Source: an uncultured Lachnospiraceae bacterium (GTDB lineage: Bacteria > Bacillota > Clostridia > Lachnospirales > Lachnospiraceae). From it: 21,668 bases of DNA. The position numbers and the translations under genes are program-made. The stretch covers positions 1 to 21,668 of the forward strand of contig CANRMO010000010.1 of NCBI GenBank assembly GCA_947631755.1, given 5' to 3'. Below the pieces are notes generated by a model, which made no database searches, was not told the DNA's origin, and was given only the letters and a program-made list of their open reading frames with translations. Positions 12,585 through 19,986 of this stretch are shown piece after piece (the first letter of the stretch is position 1; each line of letters opens with the position of its first letter).

Positions 12585-14167
12585 TGGCTTATCAGGCATT
12601 ATATCGAAAATACCGCCCCAAAGATTTTTCTGACGTAAAGGGGCAGGAGCATATTGTAAAAACGCTGACCAATCAGATTCAGGCGGACCGGATTGGTCAC
12701 GCCTATTTATTCTGCGGCACGCGGGGGACAGGAAAGACTACAGTTGCCAAAATATTTGCAAAGGCTGTGAACTGTGAAAATCCCGGGCCGGACGGTCCCT
12801 GTGGGGAGTGCGCCATGTGCCGGGCCATCGAGGCTCAGTCCTCGATGAATGTGGTAGAGATTGACGCCGCCTCCAACAACCGGGTGGACGACATCCGCCA
12901 GGTTATCGACGAGGTGCAGTATTCGCCGGCGGAGGGGCGTTTTAAGGTATATATCATCGACGAGGTGCATATGCTTTCTACCAGTGCCTTTAATGCGCTT
13001 TTGAAGACGCTGGAAGAGCCGCCGTCCTATCTGATCTTTATACTTGCTACCACTGAGGCGCACAAAATCCCGCTGACGATATTGTCCCGGTGCCAGCGCT
13101 ATGATTTTAAGCGGATCCGCGTGGAAGAGATTGCCGGGCGGCTGCGTGAACTCCTGGAACGCGAGGGGATCGGGGCAGAGGACCGGGCGCTCAGTTATAT
13201 TGCCAGGCAGGCGGACGGAGCGCTGAGAGATGGGCTGAGCTTATTGGAGCAGTGTATTTCTTTCTATTTTGGCCAGGAGCTCACTTACGAAAATGTACTG
13301 AAAGTTCTGGGAGCGGTGGATCACGGGGTCTACCATGAGCTGATGGAGGCGCTTGTCTCGAACCGCGCGGAAAGCGTGATAGAGGTTGTGGGCGGGGTCG
13401 TGGAACAGGGAAAAGACCTGACTCAGTTTGTAAATGAGTTTGTCTGGTATCTGCGCAATCTCCTGGTAGTAAAGACAGCGGAGGACGCGAGCCAGCTTGT
13501 GGACATGTCGGAGGAAAATCTGCGGGAGATGGAAACTTATGCGGAAAAGATTGAGACGCCCATGATCTTCCGCTACATCCGCATTCTGAGCGAACTGGCG
13601 GGGGAAATGAGGTACGGCAATAATAAAAGAGTGTTGATGGAAGTGGCGCTCATTAAGCTGTGCCGTCCGCAGATGGAACAGGACTATGAGTCACTGGTTA
13701 ACCGTCTGCACAATCTGGAACAGAGGAATGAGGAGCTTCAGGACGCTTTGGAGTCAGGTGCTTTTGCGGTGCCGTCCGGCGGCGGGAAAGCGGCGGCAGA
13801 GAGCAGAGAACCCGCGCCACCCAAAAAGGAATTACGCCCGGAGGCAGTCCCGGAAGATGTGAGAGAAGTGGTGGCAAACTGGAAACAGATCCTCGGCCGC
13901 GTCGGTGCGGTGACGCGCAGGATGCTGGAGGATGTCCGGCTCTCGGTGTCTGAGGACGGGGCGCTCGTCATGGCATTTTCCCAGGCTACCACAGCGGAAT
14001 ATTTTAAGCGGGAAGATAATCAGGAAGAACTGATCCGGGCGGCGGAGCAGTTGACCGGAAAAGTGATAAAACTGGATGTGCGGTTTCTTGAGGGCAGAAG
14101 AGAGATGAACACATTGCCGGAACTTAGGAATATGATAAAAAATGTGGAGATAGAAATTCTGGAATAA
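12584..14167 (+). CDS. dnaX: DNA polymerase III subunit gamma/tau (clamp loader)
   Basis: The 527-residue product is the clamp-loader ATPase. It has Walker A GTRGTGKT (45-52), a zinc module with C64, C73, C76 and C79, the ASNNRVDDIRQ segment, Walker B VYIIDEVHML (122-131) and sensor/arginine-finger motif LSRCQRYDF (167-175). A collar domain follows, then a Pro/Ala-rich hinge near 400 and a C-terminal tau-like domain ending VEIEILE. It loads the sliding clamp and ties polymerase to helicase. The ATG overlaps the pfk stop (TAATG), so translation is probably coupled. It heads the conserved trio dnaX-ebfC-recR. I see no need for a frameshift; the whole frame is open. Confidence 0.97.
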   Translation: MAYQALYRKYRPKDFSDVKGQEHIVKTLTNQIQADRIGHAYLFCGTRGTGKTTVAKIFAKAVNCENPGPDGPCGECAMCRAIEAQSSMNVVEIDAASNNRVDDIRQVIDEVQYSPAEGRFKVYIIDEVHMLSTSAFNALLKTLEEPPSYLIFILATTEAHKIPLTILSRCQRYDFKRIRVEEIAGRLRELLEREGIGAEDRALSYIARQADGALRDGLSLLEQCISFYFGQELTYENVLKVLGAVDHGVYHELMEALVSNRAESVIEVVGGVVEQGKDLTQFVNEFVWYLRNLLVVKTAEDASQLVDMSEENLREMETYAEKIETPMIFRYIRILSELAGEMRYGNNKRVLMEVALIKLCRPQMEQDYESLVNRLHNLEQRNEELQDALESGAFAVPSGGGKAAAESREPAPPKKELRPEAVPEDVREVVANWKQILGRVGAVTRRMLEDVRLSVSEDGALVMAFSQATTAEYFKREDNQEELIRAAEQLTGKVIKLDVRFLEGRREMNTLPELRNMIKNVEIEILE

Positions 14168-14185
14168 AATATTTTGGAGGTTGAA

Positions 14186-14536
14186 ATGGCAAGACGCGGA
14201 GGATTTCAGGGCGGTATGCCCGGCAATATGAATAATCTGATGAAACAGGCGCAGCGGATGCAGCGCCAGATGGAAGAGACGCAGAAAGAGATGGAAGAAA
14301 AGGAATATGAGGCGACAGCCGGGGGTGGCGCCGTCACAGTCAGAGTGTCAGGGAAAAAAGAAATTCTTTCTGTGAAATTATCGGAAGAGGTAGTGGATCC
14401 GGATGATATTGAGATGCTCGAGGATCTGATCGTAGCTGCGACGAATGAGGCGCTGCGCAAGATGGAAGAAGACAGCGCGAAATCTATGGAAGCGCTGACC
14501 GGCGGTCTGAACCTTGGCGGAGGCTTTCCTTTCTGA
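14186..14536 (+). CDS. ebfC: YbaB/EbfC family nucleoid-associated protein
   Basis: This is a 116-residue YbaB/EbfC DNA-binding protein (YaaK in B. subtilis), found almost always between dnaX and recR. After a Gly/Met-rich N-terminus come the helix NMNNLMKQAQRMQRQMEETQ, the strand VTVRVSGKKEILSVKL and the helix VAATNEALRKMEED. Relatives form homodimers that bind DNA and act as nucleoid proteins. I chose the ATG at 14186, 5 bp after GGAGG; a TTG at 14174 in the same frame lies on the ribosome site and is unlikely. Its stop overlaps the recR ATG by one base (TGATG). Confidence 0.95.
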   Translation: MARRGGFQGGMPGNMNNLMKQAQRMQRQMEETQKEMEEKEYEATAGGGAVTVRVSGKKEILSVKLSEEVVDPDDIEMLEDLIVAATNEALRKMEEDSAKSMEALTGGLNLGGGFPF

Positions 14537-15135
14537 TGAATTATTACAGTGAATCGATCAATAATCTGATTGAGGAATTGGCCGGCCTCCCGAACATCGG
14601 GCCAAAATCGGCGCAGCGGCTGGCATTCCATATCTTAAACCTCCCGGAAAAACGGGTTGAGCGCATGGCAGAGACGATTCTGACGGCGCGGAAAAAAATC
14701 TGTCTCTGTGAGAGGTGTTTTAATCTGTCAGATCAAAAGGTCTGCCCCATCTGCAGCAACCCGAAGAGGGATCCTTCTACCGTGATGGTAGTGGAGGAGC
14801 CGAGCGACCTGGCGGCCTATGAAAAGACGGGGCAGTACCGGGGACTCTATCATGTTCTGCACGGGGCGGTCAACCCCATGGTGGGGGTACAGCCGGAAAA
14901 TCTCAAATTAAAGGAATTGCTGCAGCGCCTCCAGAGAGAGGACATAAAAGAGGTGATCATCGCCACCAACTCCACGGTGGAGGGGGAGGCGACGGCTCTC
15001 TGGATCAGCAAATATGTCAAGCAGGCGGGCATTAAAGTGACCCGCATTGCCAGTGGTGTGCCTGTGGGGGGCGCCTTGGAGTTTATCGACGAGATGACAC
15101 TATTCCGCGCGCTGGAGGGGCGCACAGAACTGTGA
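14536..15135 (+). CDS. recR: Recombination mediator protein RecR
   Basis: The 199-residue product has the RecR order of motifs. A helix-hairpin-helix segment LAGLPNIGPKSAQRLAFHIL spans about 15-34. A four-Cys zinc site (C58, C61, C70, C73) comes next. A Toprim domain begins at VMVVEEPSDLAAYE (83-96) and includes YHVLHGAVNPM. The end VTRIASGVPVGGALEFIDEM is typical. RecR works with RecO and RecF to load RecA on gapped DNA. It is the last gene of pfk-dnaX-ebfC-recR, and its last 36 bases are shared, on the opposite strand, with the end of yyaC. Confidence 0.97.
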   Translation: MNYYSESINNLIEELAGLPNIGPKSAQRLAFHILNLPEKRVERMAETILTARKKICLCERCFNLSDQKVCPICSNPKRDPSTVMVVEEPSDLAAYEKTGQYRGLYHVLHGAVNPMVGVQPENLKLKELLQRLQREDIKEVIIATNSTVEGEATALWISKYVKQAGIKVTRIASGVPVGGALEFIDEMTLFRALEGRTEL

Positions 15136-15690
15136 GCGCAGCAGGCATTGGTAAAGACCGAGCGATATGAAGTCAGCCAGCTGCATGACCAGGTTCAGAT
15201 GGGTGGTCTGAAGGAGCATCTGGCCGCTGAAGCCGGACAGATTTACGATTCCGGTGATGAAAATATCGCCGATGGCGGGCAGCTCTTTGTCAACGCCGAC
15301 CCCCGGACAGAGATGGCCCTCTCCCAGCGTCACATAGCCGACGTGCTCCATGATCCCGAGAGATGCGTCAACTGCGATGACAAGCGCATCCGGGTGGTAG
15401 AGCTGGATGAGATTTATAGTAGCTTCCAGATTTTTGGCGTGAACGGGTTTTTCCAGTGTGCCACAGACCTGGAATTTGTTTTTGCCGGAACCGCCTTCTC
15501 TTCTTTGGTGGCTGAGATTGATCTTGTGCCCTACGATCGGGCCAAGACAGTCCCCGGTGGCCCGGTCGGAACCAATGCACACGAGGATGATATCGCGGTC
15601 TCTGTAGCTGTGCTTGAGCAATAATTTCTGCAGAGCGCCCGTGAAACGGATCAGCGACTGTTCGTCGCCGGGGTTAAAATACTGTATCAT
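15100..15690 (-). CDS. yyaC: YyaC family sporulation protein (putative peptidase)
   Basis: The 196-residue product carries the YyaC (DUF1256) pattern: VCIGSDRATGDCLGPIVGHK, CGTLEKPVHAKNLEATI, VIAVDASLGIMEHVGY, CPGVGVDKELPAIGDIFITG and IVNLSGFSGQMLL. The family is related to the spore protease GPR and is made in the forespore in B. subtilis; its substrate is not settled. It implies that the host can sporulate. The gene is convergent with recR, and the coding ends overlap by 36 bp, the extra C-terminal residues running beyond the conserved region. The ribosome site is weak (AAAGG about 12 bp before the ATG). I could not see a convincing sigma-F or sigma-G promoter upstream. Confidence 0.93.
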   Translation of the reverse strand: MIQYFNPGDEQSLIRFTGALQKLLLKHSYRDRDIILVCIGSDRATGDCLGPIVGHKINLSHQRREGGSGKNKFQVCGTLEKPVHAKNLEATINLIQLYHPDALVIAVDASLGIMEHVGYVTLGEGHLCPGVGVDKELPAIGDIFITGIVNLSGFSGQMLLQTTHLNLVMQLADFISLGLYQCLLRSQFCAPLQRAE

Positions 15691-15849
15691 AAATCAATCA
15701 GCCTTTCTATCTATCATTTCTATCCATAAGTATTCTCTAAAATCCATAAAATAAACGCAAAAAAAATAGAATCATCGTCTACCAATCGACAAATTCAGCG
15801 GCTTGTCCGTGTTATGATAAACCCAAATATGTCCGAGGAGGGAAGAGCG

Positions 15850-16770
15850 ATGATGCAATGGAATAAACCGAAAAGTGTCCGTCAGATTGGTGAGGCGCCG
15901 GGACGCGAGCGCATTTTTATGGAGGATTATGTGATCCGCTTTGCCAGAAAGCTGGCGAAACAGAGCCGTGGCGGGGAGAGGGCGGCCATGCTGCTGGGCG
16001 GCACTTATATGAATAAGAATGAGAAGATCTATCAGATATCCGGCATTGTGGAGGTTTCTGGTTTCGCTGAGCGGGAAGAGCCTGAGCTGTCCCAGAAAAT
16101 GTGGGACAGGATCTATACAGATATCAAGGAAAATTTTACGGATCTGGAGATTGTGGGGTGGTTTTACTCGTGGAAAGGCTTTTCGGCCGCCGATGTGTCC
16201 ACGCTGCTGGAAATACACAAACAGAATTTCCAGCACCGGGACAAGGTTCTGTACCTGTTTGACCAGAAAGAGGACGAAGATTCTTTTTTTCTGTACAAAA
16301 ACGGCCAGTTTGAAAAACAGGAGGGTTACTTTATCTATTATGAGAAAAATCCGGAGATGCTGGCGTTTATGGAGCGGGAAAATAACCGCCATGTACATAT
16401 CATAGAGCAGGAAGATGACCGGGTGATCCGCAATATACGGGGAGTGATGGAGGAAAATGAAAAGAAGAAACAGGTAATGCAGCAGAAACAAAAGAGGGAG
16501 AGCCGTTTTGGATACAGCCTCGGTGTGGTCGTGGCGCTGATTCTGATTGTGCTGGGCGTCTCCGCGCTGAAAAACCAGCAGACGCTGGGGGAGATGAAAG
16601 TGCAGGTGGCCCGGCTGCAGGAGCTGGCGCTGGGAAATGAGAGCATGGAATCGGTCACGACAGTAGAGACCATGGGCAGCAGCCTGACTAAAATGACGGA
16701 GACCCCGGCGGCGGTGGACGCACAGGCCAGCGGGGCGGCTGTCTCGGCGGGGGCAGTGGCGCAGCCGTGA
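15850..16770 (+). CDS. MPN/JAB-fold membrane protein lacking the metal-binding motif
   Basis: The first part (about residues 20-140) reads like a JAB1/MPN domain: RGGERAAMLLGG, then IVGWFYSWKGFSAADVSTL and KVLYLFD. Active members have GWYHSHPG at that place, with two His binding zinc. Here it is GWFYSWKG (103-110), so both His are gone and metalloprotease activity is not expected. A Lys/Gln-rich, possibly coiled-coil stretch (about 196-218) precedes one membrane helix (about 222-240) and an Ala/Ser/Thr-rich tail. The MPN part is probably cytoplasmic and may act as a binding module; its partner is unknown. I chose ATG 15850 because GAGGAGGG lies 7 bp upstream; 15814 has no such site. A TATGAT (15813-15818) may be its -10 element. 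Confidence 0.8.
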   Translation: MMQWNKPKSVRQIGEAPGRERIFMEDYVIRFARKLAKQSRGGERAAMLLGGTYMNKNEKIYQISGIVEVSGFAEREEPELSQKMWDRIYTDIKENFTDLEIVGWFYSWKGFSAADVSTLLEIHKQNFQHRDKVLYLFDQKEDEDSFFLYKNGQFEKQEGYFIYYEKNPEMLAFMERENNRHVHIIEQEDDRVIRNIRGVMEENEKKKQVMQQKQKRESRFGYSLGVVVALILIVLGVSALKNQQTLGEMKVQVARLQELALGNESMESVTTVETMGSSLTKMTETPAAVDAQASGAAVSAGAVAQP

Positions 16771-16884
16771 TTTGCGCGAAGGCAAAGCGAGGATATGTCT
16801 GTGCTTGCACAAGACGATCCGAGCGCCAATGCCAACTACGTTGGCTATGCGAACACCGAGCAGTCTCGCGAAGCGTGACGCTCG
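16771..16884. repeat. Hairpin-rich intergenic element
   Basis: Several small hairpins lie in a row after the stop of the MPN gene. They are TTTGC/GCAAA (16771-16775 with 16782-16786), GTCT-GTGC/GCAC-A-AGAC (16797-16815) and GCCAAC/GTTGGC (16831-16836 with 16840-16845). CGAGCG (16820-16825) pairs with CGCTCG (16879-16884) and encloses the third. No U-tract follows, so this is not a standard terminator. It could be a dispersed intergenic repeat or a folded RNA. Confidence 0.45.
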
Positions 16885-16904
16885 TGGTTTGCAAAAATGG
16901 CTGG

Positions 16905-16934
16905 TTGCAAAACAAAAGCCTGCTGTGTTATACT
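16905..16934 (+). promoter_or_regulatory. Promoter of the DUF5711-like gene and cvpA
   Basis: TTGCAA (16905-16910), an 18-bp spacer and TATACT (16929-16934) give a fair sigma-A promoter. The predicted start is near 16941, less than 30 bases before the GTG at 16968. Confidence 0.65.
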
Positions 16935-16967
16935 GAGCTGTAAGCAGAAGAAAAAGGGGGACAGGCA

Positions 16968-18149
16968 GTGGCGGATATATACAATTTCAGTGCGCGCGGG
17001 CCGGCGGAAGATCCGGGGAAAAAGAAAAATACAGCGGTGGCAGCCACCGTGGCAGCAGTTATCGCCGCTGGTGTGATCGCCCTGGCTGTCGTGTCCTATC
17101 TTATGAGCAACCGCTGCTATCACAATTATGATGTGATTTCTGAGGTTGACAGGAGTGACAGCAATAATGTAATATATTCTTATTTCAACGGGAATATACT
17201 CAAGTGCAGCCGGAGTGGCATCAGCGCAGTCAGCAGTGAGGGAAAAAATCTGTGGAACGGCGGTTTTGAGATGAAGCAGCCGCAGACGGATGTGTGCGGG
17301 AATTTTGTGATAGTTGCTGACGTCACGGGAAAGAATTTCTATGTCTACAATGGCGAGGATGAGGGCACTTCGATAGAAACTACGCTGCCCATTGTCCGGG
17401 CGAAAGTGTCAAAGCAGGGCCTGGCAGCCGTGATGCTCGAAGACACAGATTCCAATGTGCTGAATATATATAATCCATACAGCAGTGCAGAGAGCCTTCT
17501 GGTTGAGATCCCCACAAATGTAAGCGAAGAGGGGTATCCTCTGGATTTCGACATATCATTAGATGGGAAGAGCGTTGTCACTTCCTATCTGGCTGTCAAT
17601 GGAAGTGCCGTTGAGACAAAAGTAAACTTCTACAATTTTACAGAGGTAGGGCAGGACCAGAACATGCTGGTGGGCGGCAAGTCCTACGGGGAGAGCATGG
17701 TGTCCCGGATTGATTTTGTGGGGGAGGACGAAGTGGCCGTTTTCCATGAAAATGGATTTACGCTTTTCCACAAAATGAAAAAGCCCGAAATACTGTCGGA
17801 GAGAACTTTTGAAGAAGGGATCGGGAGCGTAGCGTTGAGTGACAAATACATTGCCGTTGTCACAGAGGGGGAGGGGAAAGAATCCCGGACGCTTTATCTG
17901 TACGATTTAAAGGGCAAGCAGAAGATGAAAAGAGAGATTTCCTACGAATTTTCGGAGATGAAGATTTACAGAGATGAAATTTTCTTTATTTCAAATCTTG
18001 ACTGCCATATTCTGAGGACAAACGGGTATGAGAAATTTGAGTGCACGTTTGACGGCGGAATTGATACGGTGTTTCCGACACCGGATGGAACGGTCTATAC
18101 ATTGCTTGAGGCGTCAAAGCTACAGAGAATAAAGCTGAGGCGGAAATAG
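16968..18149 (+). CDS. DUF5711-like membrane-anchored beta-propeller-like protein
   Basis: This 393-residue protein has a short polar N-terminus with GKKKN, one membrane helix (about 22-46) and a long outside region of repeated beta-strand-like blocks. Examples are NGNILKCSRSGISAVSSEGK, NFYVYNGEDEG, LNIYNPYSS, KVNFYNFTEVG, FTLFHKM and LYLYDLKGKQ. The blocks look like a WD40/PQQ-type propeller. I recall such proteins as DUF5711 in Lachnospiraceae; the function is unknown. The start is GTG, about 8 bp after AAGGGGGA. cvpA follows after about 100 bases with no terminator, so the two probably form one transcription unit. Confidence 0.8.
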   Translation: MADIYNFSARGPAEDPGKKKNTAVAATVAAVIAAGVIALAVVSYLMSNRCYHNYDVISEVDRSDSNNVIYSYFNGNILKCSRSGISAVSSEGKNLWNGGFEMKQPQTDVCGNFVIVADVTGKNFYVYNGEDEGTSIETTLPIVRAKVSKQGLAAVMLEDTDSNVLNIYNPYSSAESLLVEIPTNVSEEGYPLDFDISLDGKSVVTSYLAVNGSAVETKVNFYNFTEVGQDQNMLVGGKSYGESMVSRIDFVGEDEVAVFHENGFTLFHKMKKPEILSERTFEEGIGSVALSDKYIAVVTEGEGKESRTLYLYDLKGKQKMKREISYEFSEMKIYRDEIFFISNLDCHILRTNGYEKFECTFDGGIDTVFPTPDGTVYTLLEASKLQRIKLRRK

Positions 18150-18253
18150 CATGGGGACTTTGCTCCTGCCGGGAAATCCAGGTGAGATATATCGCCCGGA
18201 CTGTTACATAGCATATGGTATCACAGATAGTATGAGAAAAGGAAGGATGCAAA

Positions 18254-18712
18254 ATGGAAGCAAGGATTGCAGAGTTAGTGGCGCTGTGCATTGTTGTCGC
18301 GTGTGTTGTCCACGGGAAGAACCGCGGCCTGCTAATGGAGGTGTATTCGCTGGTAAAGATCATACTGATCATCGTCGGCACATTTATTCTGTCGGCGCTG
18401 ATCCTGCCGTATATCCCGGATTACATACCCGGGAGGTCAGGAGTGTCATATTCGATCTCCGTCATACTGGCAACGATCATTATTGCCTTTTTGGATCACC
18501 TGTTGAAACTGATCACAAAGATCCCAGTTCTCAGTACACTGGACCGGGTCGGGGGGGCGCTGATCGGTATTGTGATCGGTATTGTGCTCGACTGGCTCGC
18601 AGTTGTATTTATCATAAAATTTAGTGATATGGACTGGGCGAAACAGGCCGCGGCCGCTATCCAGCAGAGTCCGCTTTTGTCCGGCCTGCTGAAATTGAAT
18701 ATTTTTGCTTGA
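18254..18712 (+). CDS. cvpA: CvpA family membrane protein
   Basis: The 152-residue product is almost wholly hydrophobic with about four membrane helices. It carries the CvpA pattern: KNRGLLMEVYSLVKIILIIV near the N-terminus, and LDRVGGALIGIVIGIVLDWL in the third quarter. CvpA relatives are linked to colicin V production, envelope stress and purine-operon expression in other bacteria; the molecular role is unclear. The ATG follows AGGAAGG by 7 bp. A long frame at 18151 in another register is a shadow. The stop codon TGA lies inside the -35 hexamer of the str operon promoter. Confidence 0.85.
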   Translation: MEARIAELVALCIVVACVVHGKNRGLLMEVYSLVKIILIIVGTFILSALILPYIPDYIPGRSGVSYSISVILATIIIAFLDHLLKLITKIPVLSTLDRVGGALIGIVIGIVLDWLAVVFIIKFSDMDWAKQAAAAIQQSPLLSGLLKLNIFA

Positions 18713-18737
18713 CAAAGGGAAATCCGCACGATATAAT
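18709..18737 (+). promoter_or_regulatory. Consensus promoter of the str operon (rpsL-rpsG-fusA)
   Basis: TTGACA (18709-18714), a 17-bp spacer and TATAAT (18732-18737) match the sigma-A consensus exactly. The predicted start is near 18744, about 113 bases before the rpsL ATG. The -35 overlaps the cvpA stop codon, and the spacer and -10 lie within the terminator hairpin of the cvpA operon. Confidence 0.92.
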
Positions 18738-18768
18738 GATTTAGCGCGTATTCGTGTGGATTTTTTTT
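18721..18768 (+). terminator. Terminator of the DUF5711-cvpA unit, interleaved with the str promoter
   Basis: AATCCGCACGA (18721-18731) pairs with TCGTGTGGATT (18752-18762), 11 pairs with one G-U, and eight T follow (18761-18768). The 20-base loop contains the TATAAT of the next promoter. Transcripts from that promoter begin inside the loop, so they lack the left arm and cannot form this terminator. Confidence 0.8.
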
Positions 18769-18856
18769 GCTTTCCGGGAGAAAATTTCCGGTTTTGGGAA
18801 AGATAACATGCGGGGCGCGGCAGTGATATTATTTTAAATACAGGAGGTGAAAATTA

Positions 18857-19276
18857 ATGCCAACTTTTAACCAATTAGTAAAGCAGGGAAGAAAATCGGT
18901 TGCAAAAAAATCGAATTCACCGGCACTGCAGTCATCTTACAACTCTCTGAAGAAGAGATCTGTCAATACGAGCTCTCCCCAGAAGAGAGGTGTGTGCACG
19001 GTTGTCCGTACTGCTACGCCTAAGAAACCGAACTCAGCTCTCCGCAAGATTGCCAGGGTACGGCTTTCTAACGGTATTGAGGTGACAAGTTATATTCCTG
19101 GCGAGGGACACAACCTTCAGGAGCACAGCGTTGTCATGATCCGCGGCGGACGTGTAAAGGACCTTCCTGGTACAAGATACCACATTATCCGTGGTACTTT
19201 GGACACGGCAGGTGTTGCTGACAGAAAGCAGGCTCGTTCCAAATATGGGGCAAAGAGACCAAAAGCAGGCAAATAA
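18857..19276 (+). CDS. rpsL: 30S ribosomal protein uS12
   Basis: The 139-residue product is uS12 of the Gram-positive type, with the short insertion before QKRGVCTVVRTATPKKPNSA. It sits at the decoding site and helps monitor codon-anticodon pairing. The PKKPNS and GGRVKDLPG loops, where streptomycin-resistance changes occur, read as wild type. The ATG follows AGGAGGTG. It is first in the str operon rpsL-rpsG-fusA. Confidence 0.98.
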   Translation: MPTFNQLVKQGRKSVAKKSNSPALQSSYNSLKKRSVNTSSPQKRGVCTVVRTATPKKPNSALRKIARVRLSNGIEVTSYIPGEGHNLQEHSVVMIRGGRVKDLPGTRYHIIRGTLDTAGVADRKQARSKYGAKRPKAGK

Positions 19277-19428
19277 TCTGCTGAAAGCCTGGTTTACTAA
19301 TTAAAAAAGTACCGGATTAATTTTTGCATCTGAATTATAAAATTGTAAGGAATGTGCAAGACTTAAACTGGTGCGGACACAAGTCGTGAGTACCTGTGAA
19401 TTAATGATCTATTAAGGAGGGAAGTAAC

Positions 19429-19899
19429 GTGCCACGTAAAGGACATATTCAGAAAAGAGATGTGTTAGCGGATCCAGTTTACAAGAGTAAGGTTGTCACA
19501 AAACTGGTGAACAACATTATGCTGGATGGCAAGAAGGGTATTGCCCAGAAAATCGTATACGGAGCTTTTGAGACAGTTGCCGAGAAGACCGGTAAGGATG
19601 CTCTGGAAGTGTTTGACGAGGCTCTGAACAATATTATGCCGGAATTGGAGGTTAAAGCAAGACGAATCGGCGGTTCCACTTACCAGGTTCCGATCGAGGT
19701 CCGTCCTGACCGCAGGCAGGCTCTGGCTCTTCGCTGGCTGACTACTTTTTCACGCAACCGCGGGGAGAAGACAATGAAAGAGAGACTGGCGAATGAGATC
19801 ATGGATGCCGCCAACAATACAGGCGCATCCGTCAAGAGAAAAGAAGATATGCATAAGATGGCTGAGTCGAACAAGGCATTTGCCCATTACAGATGGTAA
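19429..19899 (+). CDS. rpsG: 30S ribosomal protein uS7
   Basis: The 156-residue product has the uS7 landmarks MPRKGHIQKRDVLADPVY, GSTYQVPIEVRPDRRQALAL, MKERLANEIMDA and HKMAESNKAFAHYRW. It nucleates assembly of the 30S head and contacts tRNA at the exit site. The start is GTG, preceded by AAGGAGGG. The 152-base gap after rpsL carries no gene that I can see. uS7 represses the equivalent operon in E. coli by binding the S12-S7 gap; I cannot tell whether that happens here. Confidence 0.98.
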   Translation: MPRKGHIQKRDVLADPVYKSKVVTKLVNNIMLDGKKGIAQKIVYGAFETVAEKTGKDALEVFDEALNNIMPELEVKARRIGGSTYQVPIEVRPDRRQALALRWLTTFSRNRGEKTMKERLANEIMDAANNTGASVKRKEDMHKMAESNKAFAHYRW

Positions 19900-19986
19900 T
19901 GTTCGCGGGGGCAGAAGCGTGGATACACGAGCTTTTGCCGGGCGCTGCAAAAGTGCATTAAGTTAAAAAATAAGGAGGAACTAGCT

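Noticed and set aside
18151..18624. 157-codon open frame starting after the DUF5711-like gene
   Set aside because: It is out of frame with CvpA, which has the ribosome site, membrane helices and family motifs.
18857..19276. Streptomycin-resistance substitutions in uS12
   Set aside because: The PKKPNS and RVKDLPG loops read as wild type.
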